Shown here in pieces: positions 42,255 through 50,770 of a stretch of DNA of 61,579 bases (the stretch's first letter is position 1; the number at the start of each line of letters is the position of its first letter). A model generated the notes under the pieces. The model was given only the letters and a program-made list of their open reading frames with translations. It was not told the DNA's origin and made no database searches. Source of the DNA: JBLNCE01 sp050260415 (GTDB lineage Bacteria; Bacillota; UBA4882; JAAYXC01). Where the stretch lies: NCBI GenBank assembly GCA_050260415.1, contig JBLNCE010000009.1:1-61579 (forward strand). Direction: 5' to 3'. A program made the position numbers and the translations under genes.

Positions 42255-44444
42255 TTGAGGAAAAGCGGGATTTGGATCTCATTCTTGCTGGTCGGCATCT
42301 TGCTCTTGGCATATTCCTCGGCGGTTTCGGCTTATGCCATTGCCAACCCGGGATTTGAAAGCAGTTGGACCGGCTGGACCACCTCCGGCAACGTGGCGAT
42401 CTCCACCAGTGACGTGCATAGCGGCAGTAGATCGGCAAAACTGCAGAGTTCGAACGGCACGTGCTATCAGACCGTGACCGGTCTCACACCCAACACCACC
42501 TATACCATGCGCGCGTGGATCTATTGCGTCAACACCAGCACCAGCGGCAAGATCGGCGCCCGCAACTACGGCGGTTCCGATCTATCGGTCACCAGTAACA
42601 CGACGTCCTGGACCCAGGCCAGCGTGACCTTTACCACCGGTGCTTCCAATACGAGCGTGGAAATCTACGCCGCTTGGGTCTCGGGCAGCGACGTCCGCGT
42701 CGATGATTTCACCCTCACCGAGGGCGCGACCGCAACACCCTCACCGGCGCCGACCCCAACCTCGCCAGGCGGCAATCTGGCGCTGAACAAGCCGGTTACG
42801 TACTCAAGCCAGCAAACGGGCAACGAGGCCGTCCACATCAATGACGGCGACACCGGCAACCGGTGGTCCGCCTCGCCGTATCCGCAGTGGGTGCGCATCG
42901 ATCTAGGCGCCCTCTATAGTATCAACAAGACGGAACTCGTCCCGTACCAGAATCGCGCCTATCAATACACGATCGAGGTCTCCGCCGACGGCGCCGCCTA
43001 TACGCAGGTGGTGAACAGGACGGCCAATACAACGGGCGGGTCGCTACTGACCGACACCTTCGCCGCGGCCAATGCCCGTTATGTCCGCCTGACCGTCACG
43101 GGTTGCCACGACTATACCGAAGGCTGGGCCAGCATCTGTGAATTCCGGGTCTTTGGCGGCGGCACACCGGCCACCCCGAGTCCGTCTCCGACGCCGACCT
43201 TGACGCCGACACCCACGATCGTCTCCACGCCGACATCTACGCCGACACCAACACCCACCATCACTCCCACCCCAACGCCGACACCGACACCGACCACGCC
43301 CAGCGGCAATCTGGCCCTGGGTAAGCCGGTCACGTACTCGAGCCAACAGACGGGAAATGAAGCCAGCCACATCAACGACGGGGATCCGGTGAACCGGTGG
43401 TCCGCCTCGTCCTATCCGCAATGGGTTCGGATTGATTTTGGCACCACTTATGCCATAAACAAGACGGAACTCGTTCCATACCAGAATCGCGCCTATCAAT
43501 ACAAGGTTGAGGTCTCCACCGACGGCGCCACCTATACACAGGTGGTGAACAGGACGGCCAACACGACGGGCGGAGCGCTATTGACCGATACCTTTGCCTC
43601 GGCCAATGCGCGTTATGTCCGTTTGACCGTCACGGGATGCTACAACTACACCGGCGGCTGGGCCAGCATCTGCGAGTTCAGGGTCTTCGGCGGCGGTTCT
43701 CCGGTTACGCCGACACCGGTCACCCCGATGCCGACACCGACTCCCACGCCGACCCCCACCGGCGCCATCCAGTATCCGTCCGATCTCCTGGATCTGACGA
43801 ATTGGAAGATCACGCTGCCGATCGGTAGTTCCGGGAGCCCCACCGAGATCAAACAGCCCCAATTGGATACATACTCGGTCGATCCCTATTTCAAACTGAC
43901 CCCCGCCAAAGACGGAGTCCAATTCCGCGCCCATTGCGGCGGAACCACCACCAGCGGTTCCAGTTATCCGCGTTCCGAATTGCGGGAAATGACGGGATAC
44001 CTGACGGGAAGCGGATATACCGAGGGAAGCGGCTGGAAGAGCACCTCCGGCACCCATACCATGTACATCAGGCAGGCGATCACGCATCTTCCGGTGGCGA
44101 AACCACACGTCGTGGCCGGGCAGATTCATGACGCCAGTGATGACGTGACCGTCTTCAGACTTGAAGGCTCCAGTCTCTATATCACCGACGGCGATAACAC
44201 GCATGGTTATCTACTCACCGACAATTACCGGTTGGGCACCGTCTTTACCTGCAAGATGGTGGTAAGCGGCGGAAAAATAACTTACTATTACAACGATCAA
44301 CTGGTCAATTACAGTCAAACCAAGAGCTTATCGGGGTGTTACTTCAAAGCCGGCTGTTACACGCAGTCCAATACCAGCAAGGGCGACGAACCCAGCGCTT
44401 ACGGCGAAGTGATCGTCTACGACCTCCAGGTCACCCACCAATGA
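42255..44444 (+). CDS. secreted PL7-family alginate lyase with tandem discoidin modules
   Basis: About 729 residues. Signal peptide (IWISFLLVGILLLAYSSAV), a CBM_4_9-like jelly-roll (about 30-155), two F5/8 discoidin domains (about 170-300 and 355-485) about 86% identical to each other, then a PL7 lyase (about 505-729) with its three motifs RSELREM, QIHD and YFKAGCYTQ. The start is taken at TTG 42255, 7 bases after a GGGGGGG run; ATG 42234 lacks a site. It cleaves alginate extracellularly and complements the PL6 enzyme before it. The near-identical modules show recent duplication. Confidence 0.9.
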   Translation: MRKSGIWISFLLVGILLLAYSSAVSAYAIANPGFESSWTGWTTSGNVAISTSDVHSGSRSAKLQSSNGTCYQTVTGLTPNTTYTMRAWIYCVNTSTSGKIGARNYGGSDLSVTSNTTSWTQASVTFTTGASNTSVEIYAAWVSGSDVRVDDFTLTEGATATPSPAPTPTSPGGNLALNKPVTYSSQQTGNEAVHINDGDTGNRWSASPYPQWVRIDLGALYSINKTELVPYQNRAYQYTIEVSADGAAYTQVVNRTANTTGGSLLTDTFAAANARYVRLTVTGCHDYTEGWASICEFRVFGGGTPATPSPSPTPTLTPTPTIVSTPTSTPTPTPTITPTPTPTPTPTTPSGNLALGKPVTYSSQQTGNEASHINDGDPVNRWSASSYPQWVRIDFGTTYAINKTELVPYQNRAYQYKVEVSTDGATYTQVVNRTANTTGGALLTDTFASANARYVRLTVTGCYNYTGGWASICEFRVFGGGSPVTPTPVTPMPTPTPTPTPTGAIQYPSDLLDLTNWKITLPIGSSGSPTEIKQPQLDTYSVDPYFKLTPAKDGVQFRAHCGGTTTSGSSYPRSELREMTGYLTGSGYTEGSGWKSTSGTHTMYIRQAITHLPVAKPHVVAGQIHDASDDVTVFRLEGSSLYITDGDNTHGYLLTDNYRLGTVFTCKMVVSGGKITYYYNDQLVNYSQTKSLSGCYFKAGCYTQSNTSKGDEPSAYGEVIVYDLQVTHQ

Positions 44445-44473
44445 TTACGATCGAGACTCCATGAGCGTGCCCC

Positions 44474-44509
44474 AAAACGGCGTCCCGGCAGAAACCGGGA
44501 CGCCGTTTT
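44474..44509 (+). terminator. rho-independent terminator of the PL7 lyase gene
   Basis: A 15-bp stem (44474-44488 with 44495-44509) has a 6-base loop and TTTT in its 3' arm. The A/T-ended arms also make it work on the minus strand. Confidence 0.85.
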
Positions 44510-44624
44510 GTCTCCGGAAACCAGCCTTCGCGCTTTTTCGCGGAGGGCGGCCATATCTCCAGCAGGAGTTATGTCGTCAAACGAAGAATCTACTCCGTAG
44601 GCACTCTTGGAGGACAAGCAGGAC

Positions 44625-46334
44625 ATGTTGCTTACCCATCGCGATTTGTTAGGCACGATTCTGATCCGGCGCGGAACCATCACCGAAGCTCAACTGGCCC
44701 AGGCACTGGAGACTCAGTCCGGGTCGGAAAGGAGAGCCCCTCTCGGCGAGATACTTGTCGCCAAGGGCTTCGCTTCCGAGTCGGAGATCGCACAGGCTCT
44801 GGCGGAGCAATTGGGCTTGGACTACTGCGACCTCGGCGCCATGGAGATACCCTCTTCAACCATTGTTGCGCTCAGCCCCCGCCTGGCGGAGCGGTTTCAT
44901 GCCATACCCGTCGATTACGCCAACGGCCGCTTGACTCTTGCCATTTCGAATCCATTCGATCTGGCCAAACAGGACCTTTTACGCGAGATGCTAGGCATGC
45001 CCCTGCGGTTTGTCATCGCGGCGGAATCCGCCGTCGAGGAGGCTTTGGAGCGCTACTACCGCGGCGCCGGTGAGACGGTCGAAGGGGTCCTGGAAGGGCT
45101 GGACGAGTCGGATTTCTTGATCCTCCGGGGCGGCGAAGAAGGCGTGGCCGATCTGGCGGCGCTCGAGTCGATCGCCAACGAGGCGCCGATCATCCGGCTG
45201 GTCAATCTGCTCTTGAGCAACGCGGTCAAGGCGGGCGCCACCGACATCCATCTCGAACCATTTGAAGACGAGGTCAAGGTCAGGTGCAGGGTGGACGGGG
45301 TACTCTATGAGGTCGAGGCCCCGCCGAAACGGCTCTTCCCCGCCGTCCTCTCCCGCATCAAACTCATGGCAGGCATGGATATCACCGAAAAACGCCTGCC
45401 GCAAGACGGCCGTATCCGGATGCGCATGGCCGAGCGGGATCTCGATTTCCGCGTCGCCGTGGCCCCGACGTTGCACGGTGAAAGCGCCGTGCTTCGTATC
45501 CTGAACCGCCAGGCCATGCTGTTATCCTTTGAAGACCTCGGCCTTACGGGCCAGACGCTGGTAAAATTTAGCCGGCTCATTCAGCGTCCCCATGGCATGA
45601 TCCTGGTCACCGGCCCCACGGGGAGCGGCAAGACCACGAGCCTCTATGCTGTCCTGAGCAAGCTGAACGTGACCGGGCGCAAGATTATCACCATCGAGGA
45701 CCCCGTGGAGTACGAACTGAAGGGCGTCAACCAGATGCAGGTCAATCCCAAGATCAATTTCACCTTTGCCCAGGGGATGCGCACCATCGTGCGGCACGAT
45801 CCCGACGTAATCCTCGTGGGCGAGATCCGGGACCGCGAAACGGCGGAAGTGGCCATCCAGTCCGCTCTGACCGGGCACCTGGTCTTCTCGACCTTGCATA
45901 CCAACGACGCGGCCGGCGCCTTCACGCGCCTCCTGGATATGGGGGTCGAGGAATACCTGGTGGCCTCCACGGTCATGGGCGTCTTGGCGCAGCGTTTGGT
46001 GCGCCGCGTCTGTCCGGCCTGCAAGGTCAGCCGGCCGGCGACCGCCGAGGAACTGGACCGCCTGGGAGACGGCTTTCCCGCCGGTCATCCCGTCCAGATG
46101 GGCGAGGGATGCCCGAAATGCAACCGCGTCGGTTACCGGGGCCAGATCGGCATCTACGAGTTCCTGGCCACCACGCCCGAGATCGAGCGCATGATCATGG
46201 CGCGCAAGAACGCCAGCGACTTGCGGGAGCAGGCGATCGAGCAGGGTATGCTGACCCTCCGCCAGGACGGATTGGCCAAGGTGATCGAAGGGATCACCAC
46301 TCCGAGCGAGGTTCTCCGGGTGACGCAGGATTAG
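44625..46334 (+). CDS. gspE: type II secretion / type IV pilus assembly ATPase GspE
   Basis: Hexameric cytoplasmic motor of the type II secretion system, 569 residues. The N-terminal GspE-N domain (20-150) is followed by the ATPase with Walker A GPTGSGKT, the Asp box (IEDPVEYEL), Walker B (DPDVILVGEIRDRET) and the tetracysteine zinc module (CPACK ... CPKC, about 462-505). ATG 44625 is chosen (GGAGG 11 bases upstream), with a TTG at 44607 as alternative. It is the first gene of a ten-gene operon that follows the secreted lyases directly. Confidence 0.9.
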   Translation: MLLTHRDLLGTILIRRGTITEAQLAQALETQSGSERRAPLGEILVAKGFASESEIAQALAEQLGLDYCDLGAMEIPSSTIVALSPRLAERFHAIPVDYANGRLTLAISNPFDLAKQDLLREMLGMPLRFVIAAESAVEEALERYYRGAGETVEGVLEGLDESDFLILRGGEEGVADLAALESIANEAPIIRLVNLLLSNAVKAGATDIHLEPFEDEVKVRCRVDGVLYEVEAPPKRLFPAVLSRIKLMAGMDITEKRLPQDGRIRMRMAERDLDFRVAVAPTLHGESAVLRILNRQAMLLSFEDLGLTGQTLVKFSRLIQRPHGMILVTGPTGSGKTTSLYAVLSKLNVTGRKIITIEDPVEYELKGVNQMQVNPKINFTFAQGMRTIVRHDPDVILVGEIRDRETAEVAIQSALTGHLVFSTLHTNDAAGAFTRLLDMGVEEYLVASTVMGVLAQRLVRRVCPACKVSRPATAEELDRLGDGFPAGHPVQMGEGCPKCNRVGYRGQIGIYEFLATTPEIERMIMARKNASDLREQAIEQGMLTLRQDGLAKVIEGITTPSEVLRVTQD

Positions 46335-46345
46335 GGAGTGTTCTC

Positions 46346-47551
46346 TTGCCGAACTTCACCTACCAGGCCGCGGATCCGCGCGGCCGCAAGACGGCCGGCC
46401 AACTGACGGCCCCGAGCAAGAACGAGGCGATGAGCGCCCTGCGCGCCAAAGGTCTCGTTCCTCTCCGCCTGGCCGAGGTCCAGGCCGCCGGCTCGCGCAC
46501 CCGATCGCAAAAGCGTCCGCGCGGCCGCGATGCACTGGCCTTCACCCAGCAGCTCGCGACCCTGGTCGGCGCCGGCCTGCAATTGGACCGCGCGCTGGCG
46601 ATCATGGCCGGCCTCTCGCGGGAAGACCGGATCGGCGGGACGATCGCCGCCATCCGCCGCGACGTCCAGGAGGGCGCGTCGTTTTCCGCCGCCCTCGCCA
46701 GGCACCCGAGGCTCTTTAACCGCGTCTACGTCAATATGGTCCGTTCCGGCGAGACCGGCGGGGTCCTGCCCGTGGTCCTGCAGCGGCTGGCGCAGACCAT
46801 CGAGGAGGAGCGCGAGCTCAGGTCCTACATCCTGGGCGCCGTCCTCTACCCGGCGGTGGTCGCCTTTGTCAGCCTGTGCGCCGTGACGGTCCTCCTCGTC
46901 TGGGTGGTACCGTCTTTCGAACGAATCTTTACCCAGCTCGGGCAGAGTCTGCCCTCTCTCACCCGGGCGATCATGACGCTCAGCCATTTCCTCAAGGCTT
47001 ACGGACTGTGGCTGGCCGCCGGCGCCGCCGCGGCGGGGCTCGCCACGTGGCAGTTCATGCGCACACCGGCCGGACGCGAGACGATCGACCGTGCCTACCT
47101 GCGCCTGCCCTACTTCGGCGACCTCTACATCAAGATCAACACCGCTAGAATCACCCGCACGCTGGCCATGCTACTTGGCGCCGGCGTACCCGTCCTGCAG
47201 GCGTTTACCGTGGTAAAAGAGACGGTCGCCAACCGGATCCTGGCGGCCGCCCTCGCCCAGGCCGGGCTCGAGATCAAGGAGGGCGGCGGGATCGCCCGGC
47301 GGCTCGAGGCCCAGCAGATCCTGCCACCGCTGGCCATCCAGATGATCGCGGTCGGCGAGGAGACCGGGGAACTCCCAAGCATGCTGGACCAGATCGCCAA
47401 GGGGTATGACGGCGAGGTGCGGGTGGCGGTTCGGAATCTCCTCTCGCTCTTGGAGCCGGCGCTGATCCTCTGCCTGACCGCGATGACGCTGCTGATCGCC
47501 TTGGCGATCCTGGTCCCGATCGTCAGCATGAGCACGAGACAGGGTATTTAG
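46346..47551 (+). CDS. gspF: type II secretion inner-membrane protein GspF
   Basis: Polytopic platform protein, 401 residues, with two T2SSF cytoplasmic domains (about 65-185 and 270-390) and three membrane segments (about 165-190, 215-235, 370-395). The conserved RDALAFTQQLATLVGAGLQLDRALA opens the first domain and GEETGELPSMLDQIA the second (given here in part: FTQQLATLVGAG). It starts at TTG 46346 with GGGAG 7 bases upstream, 11 bases after gspE. An open frame further upstream overlaps gspE and is not coding. Confidence 0.88.
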   Translation: MPNFTYQAADPRGRKTAGQLTAPSKNEAMSALRAKGLVPLRLAEVQAAGSRTRSQKRPRGRDALAFTQQLATLVGAGLQLDRALAIMAGLSREDRIGGTIAAIRRDVQEGASFSAALARHPRLFNRVYVNMVRSGETGGVLPVVLQRLAQTIEEERELRSYILGAVLYPAVVAFVSLCAVTVLLVWVVPSFERIFTQLGQSLPSLTRAIMTLSHFLKAYGLWLAAGAAAAGLATWQFMRTPAGRETIDRAYLRLPYFGDLYIKINTARITRTLAMLLGAGVPVLQAFTVVKETVANRILAAALAQAGLEIKEGGGIARRLEAQQILPPLAIQMIAVGEETGELPSMLDQIAKGYDGEVRVAVRNLLSLLEPALILCLTAMTLLIALAILVPIVSMSTRQGI

Positions 47552-47658
47552 CCCGGATTTTGAAGGGACGAAAGCTTTCTTCCGTTCCCCGCGGGGACGG
47601 GTGGATTCCAGCAGATATCCATGTGCATCCAACGAATCATTATATGGGAGGCACCCGC

Positions 47659-48102
47659 ATGAAAAGGCGCAGCGAACAAGGTTTCACCCTGATCGAGATC
47701 ACGGCCGTCCTGATCCTACTGGCCGCTTTCGCCCTGCTGGTGGGACCGACAGTGCTGAAGTCGGTGGACAAAGGCCGGGCCAATGTGGCCCGCACCCAAA
47801 TCGCCAGCCTAAAGACGGTCCTCAATACTTATAAGCTCGAGAACGGCAGCTACCCCACCACCGACCAGGGCCTGGCCGCGCTTTACGAGAAGCCGACCAT
47901 CCCGCCGATCCCCGAAAACTGGGATGGACCTTACCTGGATGACCCCATCAAGAACGACCCCTGGAACAGGCCCTACGTCTATATCTGCCCTGGCCAGCAC
48001 AACAAGCAGAGTTACGACATCCTGAGCTACGGTGCCGACGGCGCCGAGGGCGGGGAAGGCATTAACGCGGACATCACCAATTGGACGGCGGGAAGTCAAT
48101 GA
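47659..48102 (+). CDS. gspG: major pseudopilin GspG
   Basis: Main subunit of the type II pseudopilus, 147 residues. Short leader then the prepilin cleavage and helix start GFTLIEITAV (cleavage after Gly, Glu5 present). The globular part has KLENGSYPTTDQGLAAL and DPWNRPYVYICPG, the GspG-specific loop that binds calcium. GGGAGG precedes the ATG. A gap of 107 bases after gspF contains a CCCCGCGGGG palindrome and nothing coding. The stop overlaps the next start. Confidence 0.92.
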   Translation: MKRRSEQGFTLIEITAVLILLAAFALLVGPTVLKSVDKGRANVARTQIASLKTVLNTYKLENGSYPTTDQGLAALYEKPTIPPIPENWDGPYLDDPIKNDPWNRPYVYICPGQHNKQSYDILSYGADGAEGGEGINADITNWTAGSQ

Positions 48103-48632
48103 ACGGGACGCGACGCGGGTTCACCCTGATTGAACTTGTCGCGGTCCTGACCTTGATCGGCCTGTTGTTCATGGTCGTCTTACCCTCGTTCGTCAAGGGA
48201 ACCGCCGGCACCGAGGCCCGCCTCTGGCGCGACCAGATCCTGCGCGATCTGAGAGCCGCGCGTGCCGAGGCGGTCGGCAAGACGCGGGAAACCAGTCTCC
48301 GCTTTGGCGAGACTTCGTACACCCTCAATCTCGGATTCGGGGAGCCCGTCCTCCGCACTCTGCCGGCCGGCTTTTCCCTGGCCGTGGAAGGCCCGGCCAA
48401 GGAAGGGACCAGCGGGCAGGGTGGACTGGACGGACAGGCCTCCCCCACGCCGTCCCCGGTCGCACCGGTGCCGACCGAAGACGGGGGCGGTGGTCCGGAA
48501 GACAGCGGGGAGGTAGTCTTGGTCTTTGGGCCGAACGGCTTGTGCGCCGGCGCGCATCTCGTTTTGACGACGCCCTCGGGACGCGGCTTCGCACTTACCG
48601 TGCGGGAGGATGGCGGCATTGCGTGGGAATAA
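48099..48632 (+). CDS. gspH: minor pseudopilin GspH-like
   Basis: A 177-residue minor pseudopilin. Prepilin motif GFTLIELVAV after a 9-residue leader, long N-terminal helix, then a GspH-type beta fold. A low-complexity insert (about residues 105-130, SPTPSPVAPVPTEDGGGG) interrupts the fold and is unusual; it resembles the Pro/Thr linkers of the secreted lyases. The ATG overlaps the gspG stop (ATGA). Confidence 0.82.
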   Translation: MNGTRRGFTLIELVAVLTLIGLLFMVVLPSFVKGTAGTEARLWRDQILRDLRAARAEAVGKTRETSLRFGETSYTLNLGFGEPVLRTLPAGFSLAVEGPAKEGTSGQGGLDGQASPTPSPVAPVPTEDGGGGPEDSGEVVLVFGPNGLCAGAHLVLTTPSGRGFALTVREDGGIAWE

Positions 48633-48978
48633 ACGGACCGCCGGTTTTACCCTGCTCGAGGTGGTCGCGGCCTTGACCCTGCTCGGTATCGGGCTTTCCA
48701 TCCTTTATGCCGGGTATCTGCAGGCTTCACACCTCGAAGCCCGGGCGGCGGAGAGCGGTACGGCGCTGACCCTGGCCAAGTCAATCCTGGCCCAGGCGGA
48801 AGCGGGCGAGGAAACGGCGGCCGAGGGGGTCTTCGAAGGCGCGCCCGGGTACCGTTGGACCCTGACGCGCGAATCCCTCGGCGACCTGGGACTCGTGCGT
48901 CTTACCGCCACCGTCACCTGGGGCCGAGAAGGGAAGCGCAACGCCATCGCATGGACGTTGACCGGCGATGAACTCTAA
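48610..48978 (+). CDS. gspI: minor pseudopilin GspI-like
   Basis: A 122-residue pseudopilin with the cleavage motif GFTLLEVVAAL and a short globular domain (RWTLTRESLGDLGLVRLTATVTWG-like strands, TVTWG being typical of GspI). It overlaps the previous gene by 23 bases. It is thought to form the pseudopilus tip with the H, J and K proteins. Confidence 0.82.
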   Translation: MAALRGNKRTAGFTLLEVVAALTLLGIGLSILYAGYLQASHLEARAAESGTALTLAKSILAQAEAGEETAAEGVFEGAPGYRWTLTRESLGDLGLVRLTATVTWGREGKRNAIAWTLTGDEL

Positions 48979-49561
48979 CGCGCAGAAGGGTTTTACGCTC
49001 ATCGAACTGACGGCGGCTTTGTTGATCACGAGCCTGATCATCCTGGCGATCGCCTCTTCTCTGGCCGCGATCTCCGACAGTTGGGACCGGGGGGAAAGGC
49101 TGGCCGCCGCCCGTGAAGCCGTGCGCGTTCTCAGCCGGCGCCTCGGCATGGAGCTGGCCTCGGCCAACCAGGGCCTCCTTGGCAGGGAGACCGGCTTTGA
49201 AGGCGACCGCAAAGGGTTCAGCTTTACGGCCGCGGGCGAACTCGGTCCGCGCCGCCTGACCCTGGCCGTCCAGGAAGGATGCATTCTCCTGATCGAGAAA
49301 CCCTTGCGCCAAGCGGGCGAGCAAGTGAGCAAGATCATCCTGGCCGACCAGGTCAATCATCTCGAAATCCACTATTATGATCCGACGGAACGGGCTTGGC
49401 GGAACGAGTGGCAGGCGAAGGAGGAGGGCCGGCCGCCTTCGCTCGTCAGGATCCGGGCCTACCTCGGTCGTCCGGAACACTTATACGGCGCGCCCCCGCT
49501 GATCTTACCGGTCTACGCGGGGCGGACCGTTTCCGACCGGGAGGTGGATCCCCTTGATTAG
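48968..49561 (+). CDS. gspJ: minor pseudopilin GspJ-like
   Basis: A 197-residue pseudopilin. Prepilin motif GFTLIELTAALLI, then RRLGMELASANQGL and a beta-rich globular part with LEIHYYDPTERAW, a usual GspJ strand pair. It overlaps gspI by 11 bases and gspK by 8, so translation is coupled across the set. Confidence 0.83.
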   Translation: MNSNAQKGFTLIELTAALLITSLIILAIASSLAAISDSWDRGERLAAAREAVRVLSRRLGMELASANQGLLGRETGFEGDRKGFSFTAAGELGPRRLTLAVQEGCILLIEKPLRQAGEQVSKIILADQVNHLEIHYYDPTERAWRNEWQAKEEGRPPSLVRIRAYLGRPEHLYGAPPLILPVYAGRTVSDREVDPLD

Positions 49562-50735
49562 CCGCCTCCAGGCCGGCGCCGCCCTGGTCATCGTCATCTG
49601 GGCGCTGGCGATCATCAGCGCCGTTGTAGCCGCTTATTTTACCCGGGGCATGCTCGAGGTCTACTATACGCTCGAGCAGCGCTCCGAGACCGAGGCGCGC
49701 GCCCTGGCCCAAGCGGGAGTCACCAGTTGCCTACAGCTTTTTATGGCGGACGAGGACGAGGTGGACATCCCGGGGGAGGACTGGTTCTTGGCCGATGAGG
49801 ACGCCTTGACGAGCGTCTCAGGGGATGGCACCATCTCGGTGAGGGTCTTCGATTATGGCAGCCGCATCAACCTGAACCTAACCGGCCAACCCAGTCTGAT
49901 GCTGCTTTTCAAAGACAACGCGGCGGCGGCCGACGCCCTTCTGGACTGGCTCGACGAGGACAATCAGGCGCGCGCCAAGGGAGCCGAGGACGAATACTAT
50001 CTGAGCCTTGACCCACCCTTGACGCCCGCCAACGGACCGTTCCTCTGCCCGGAGGAGGTATTCCTGGTCAAGGGCATCGAGGACGTACGCCGGATCGTCG
50101 AGAACGATACCACTGTATACGGCAAGGCAAATCCTAACCTGATCACCCCCCAGGTCTGGGCGACGATCCTTCGATTGGCGGGGATCGATCCCGGTTTGCA
50201 CGAGGTCTTGACGGAACAGTTCACGGACGCAAGACAAAAGGCGGATCGGGACGGTATAGTTCTCTTTCACGCCTTGGAGGATCTTGGGCAAAAAATCGGC
50301 CGGATGACGGAGAACGAATGGAAACCGTTGGCGCCGTACCTGACCTTCTCGGGCCAGATCAATCCCAACTTCGCCAGCGAGCGCGTTTTGCGCGTCGCCC
50401 TGGACTTGCTGGGCCTGAACCCCGATAAAGCGCGCGCGATCCTGGAGCTCAAGCAGCAGAACGGCCCGTTCAAGGATCTCGACGGCATCCACAACCTGCT
50501 GGACACGGACGACGAGAAGCTCGGTGTCAGCATGGAACGATTGCAGCAAGTCTTTACCCTGCAGACGACCATGATCGGCATCGATGTGGTCGGTTATACC
50601 AAGGACCGCGACCTGCACCGCATCGCGGCCGTGGTCGAGCGGTACCACCCGCGGATGGAGAGTACCCGCTGGCGCTGCCGGATCCTATACTGGCGGGAAT
50701 GGCCGGGACAGGAATTTCCATTGCGCCCCGAGTAG
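49554..50735 (+). CDS. gspK: minor pseudopilin GspK-like
   Basis: The largest pseudopilin, 393 residues. The N-terminal helix is hydrophobic (AALVIVIWALAIISAVVAAY) but position 5 of the mature helix lacks the Glu found in the others, as is typical of GspK. The body carries two helix-hairpin-helix-like segments (NPNFASERVLRVALDLLGL and the GPFKDLDGIHNLL loop). It starts at TTG 49554. It overlaps the next reading frame, whose real start is judged to lie after it. Confidence 0.87.
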   Translation: MISRLQAGAALVIVIWALAIISAVVAAYFTRGMLEVYYTLEQRSETEARALAQAGVTSCLQLFMADEDEVDIPGEDWFLADEDALTSVSGDGTISVRVFDYGSRINLNLTGQPSLMLLFKDNAAAADALLDWLDEDNQARAKGAEDEYYLSLDPPLTPANGPFLCPEEVFLVKGIEDVRRIVENDTTVYGKANPNLITPQVWATILRLAGIDPGLHEVLTEQFTDARQKADRDGIVLFHALEDLGQKIGRMTENEWKPLAPYLTFSGQINPNFASERVLRVALDLLGLNPDKARAILELKQQNGPFKDLDGIHNLLDTDDEKLGVSMERLQQVFTLQTTMIGIDVVGYTKDRDLHRIAAVVERYHPRMESTRWRCRILYWREWPGQEFPLRPE

Positions 50736-50770
50736 GGACGAGTACCGTCCACGCGACGGACCGGGGGTTT

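Noticed and set aside
46109..46345. Long N-terminal extension of GspF
   Set aside because: It overlaps gspE in another frame. Homologous sequence and a ribosome site begin at 46346.
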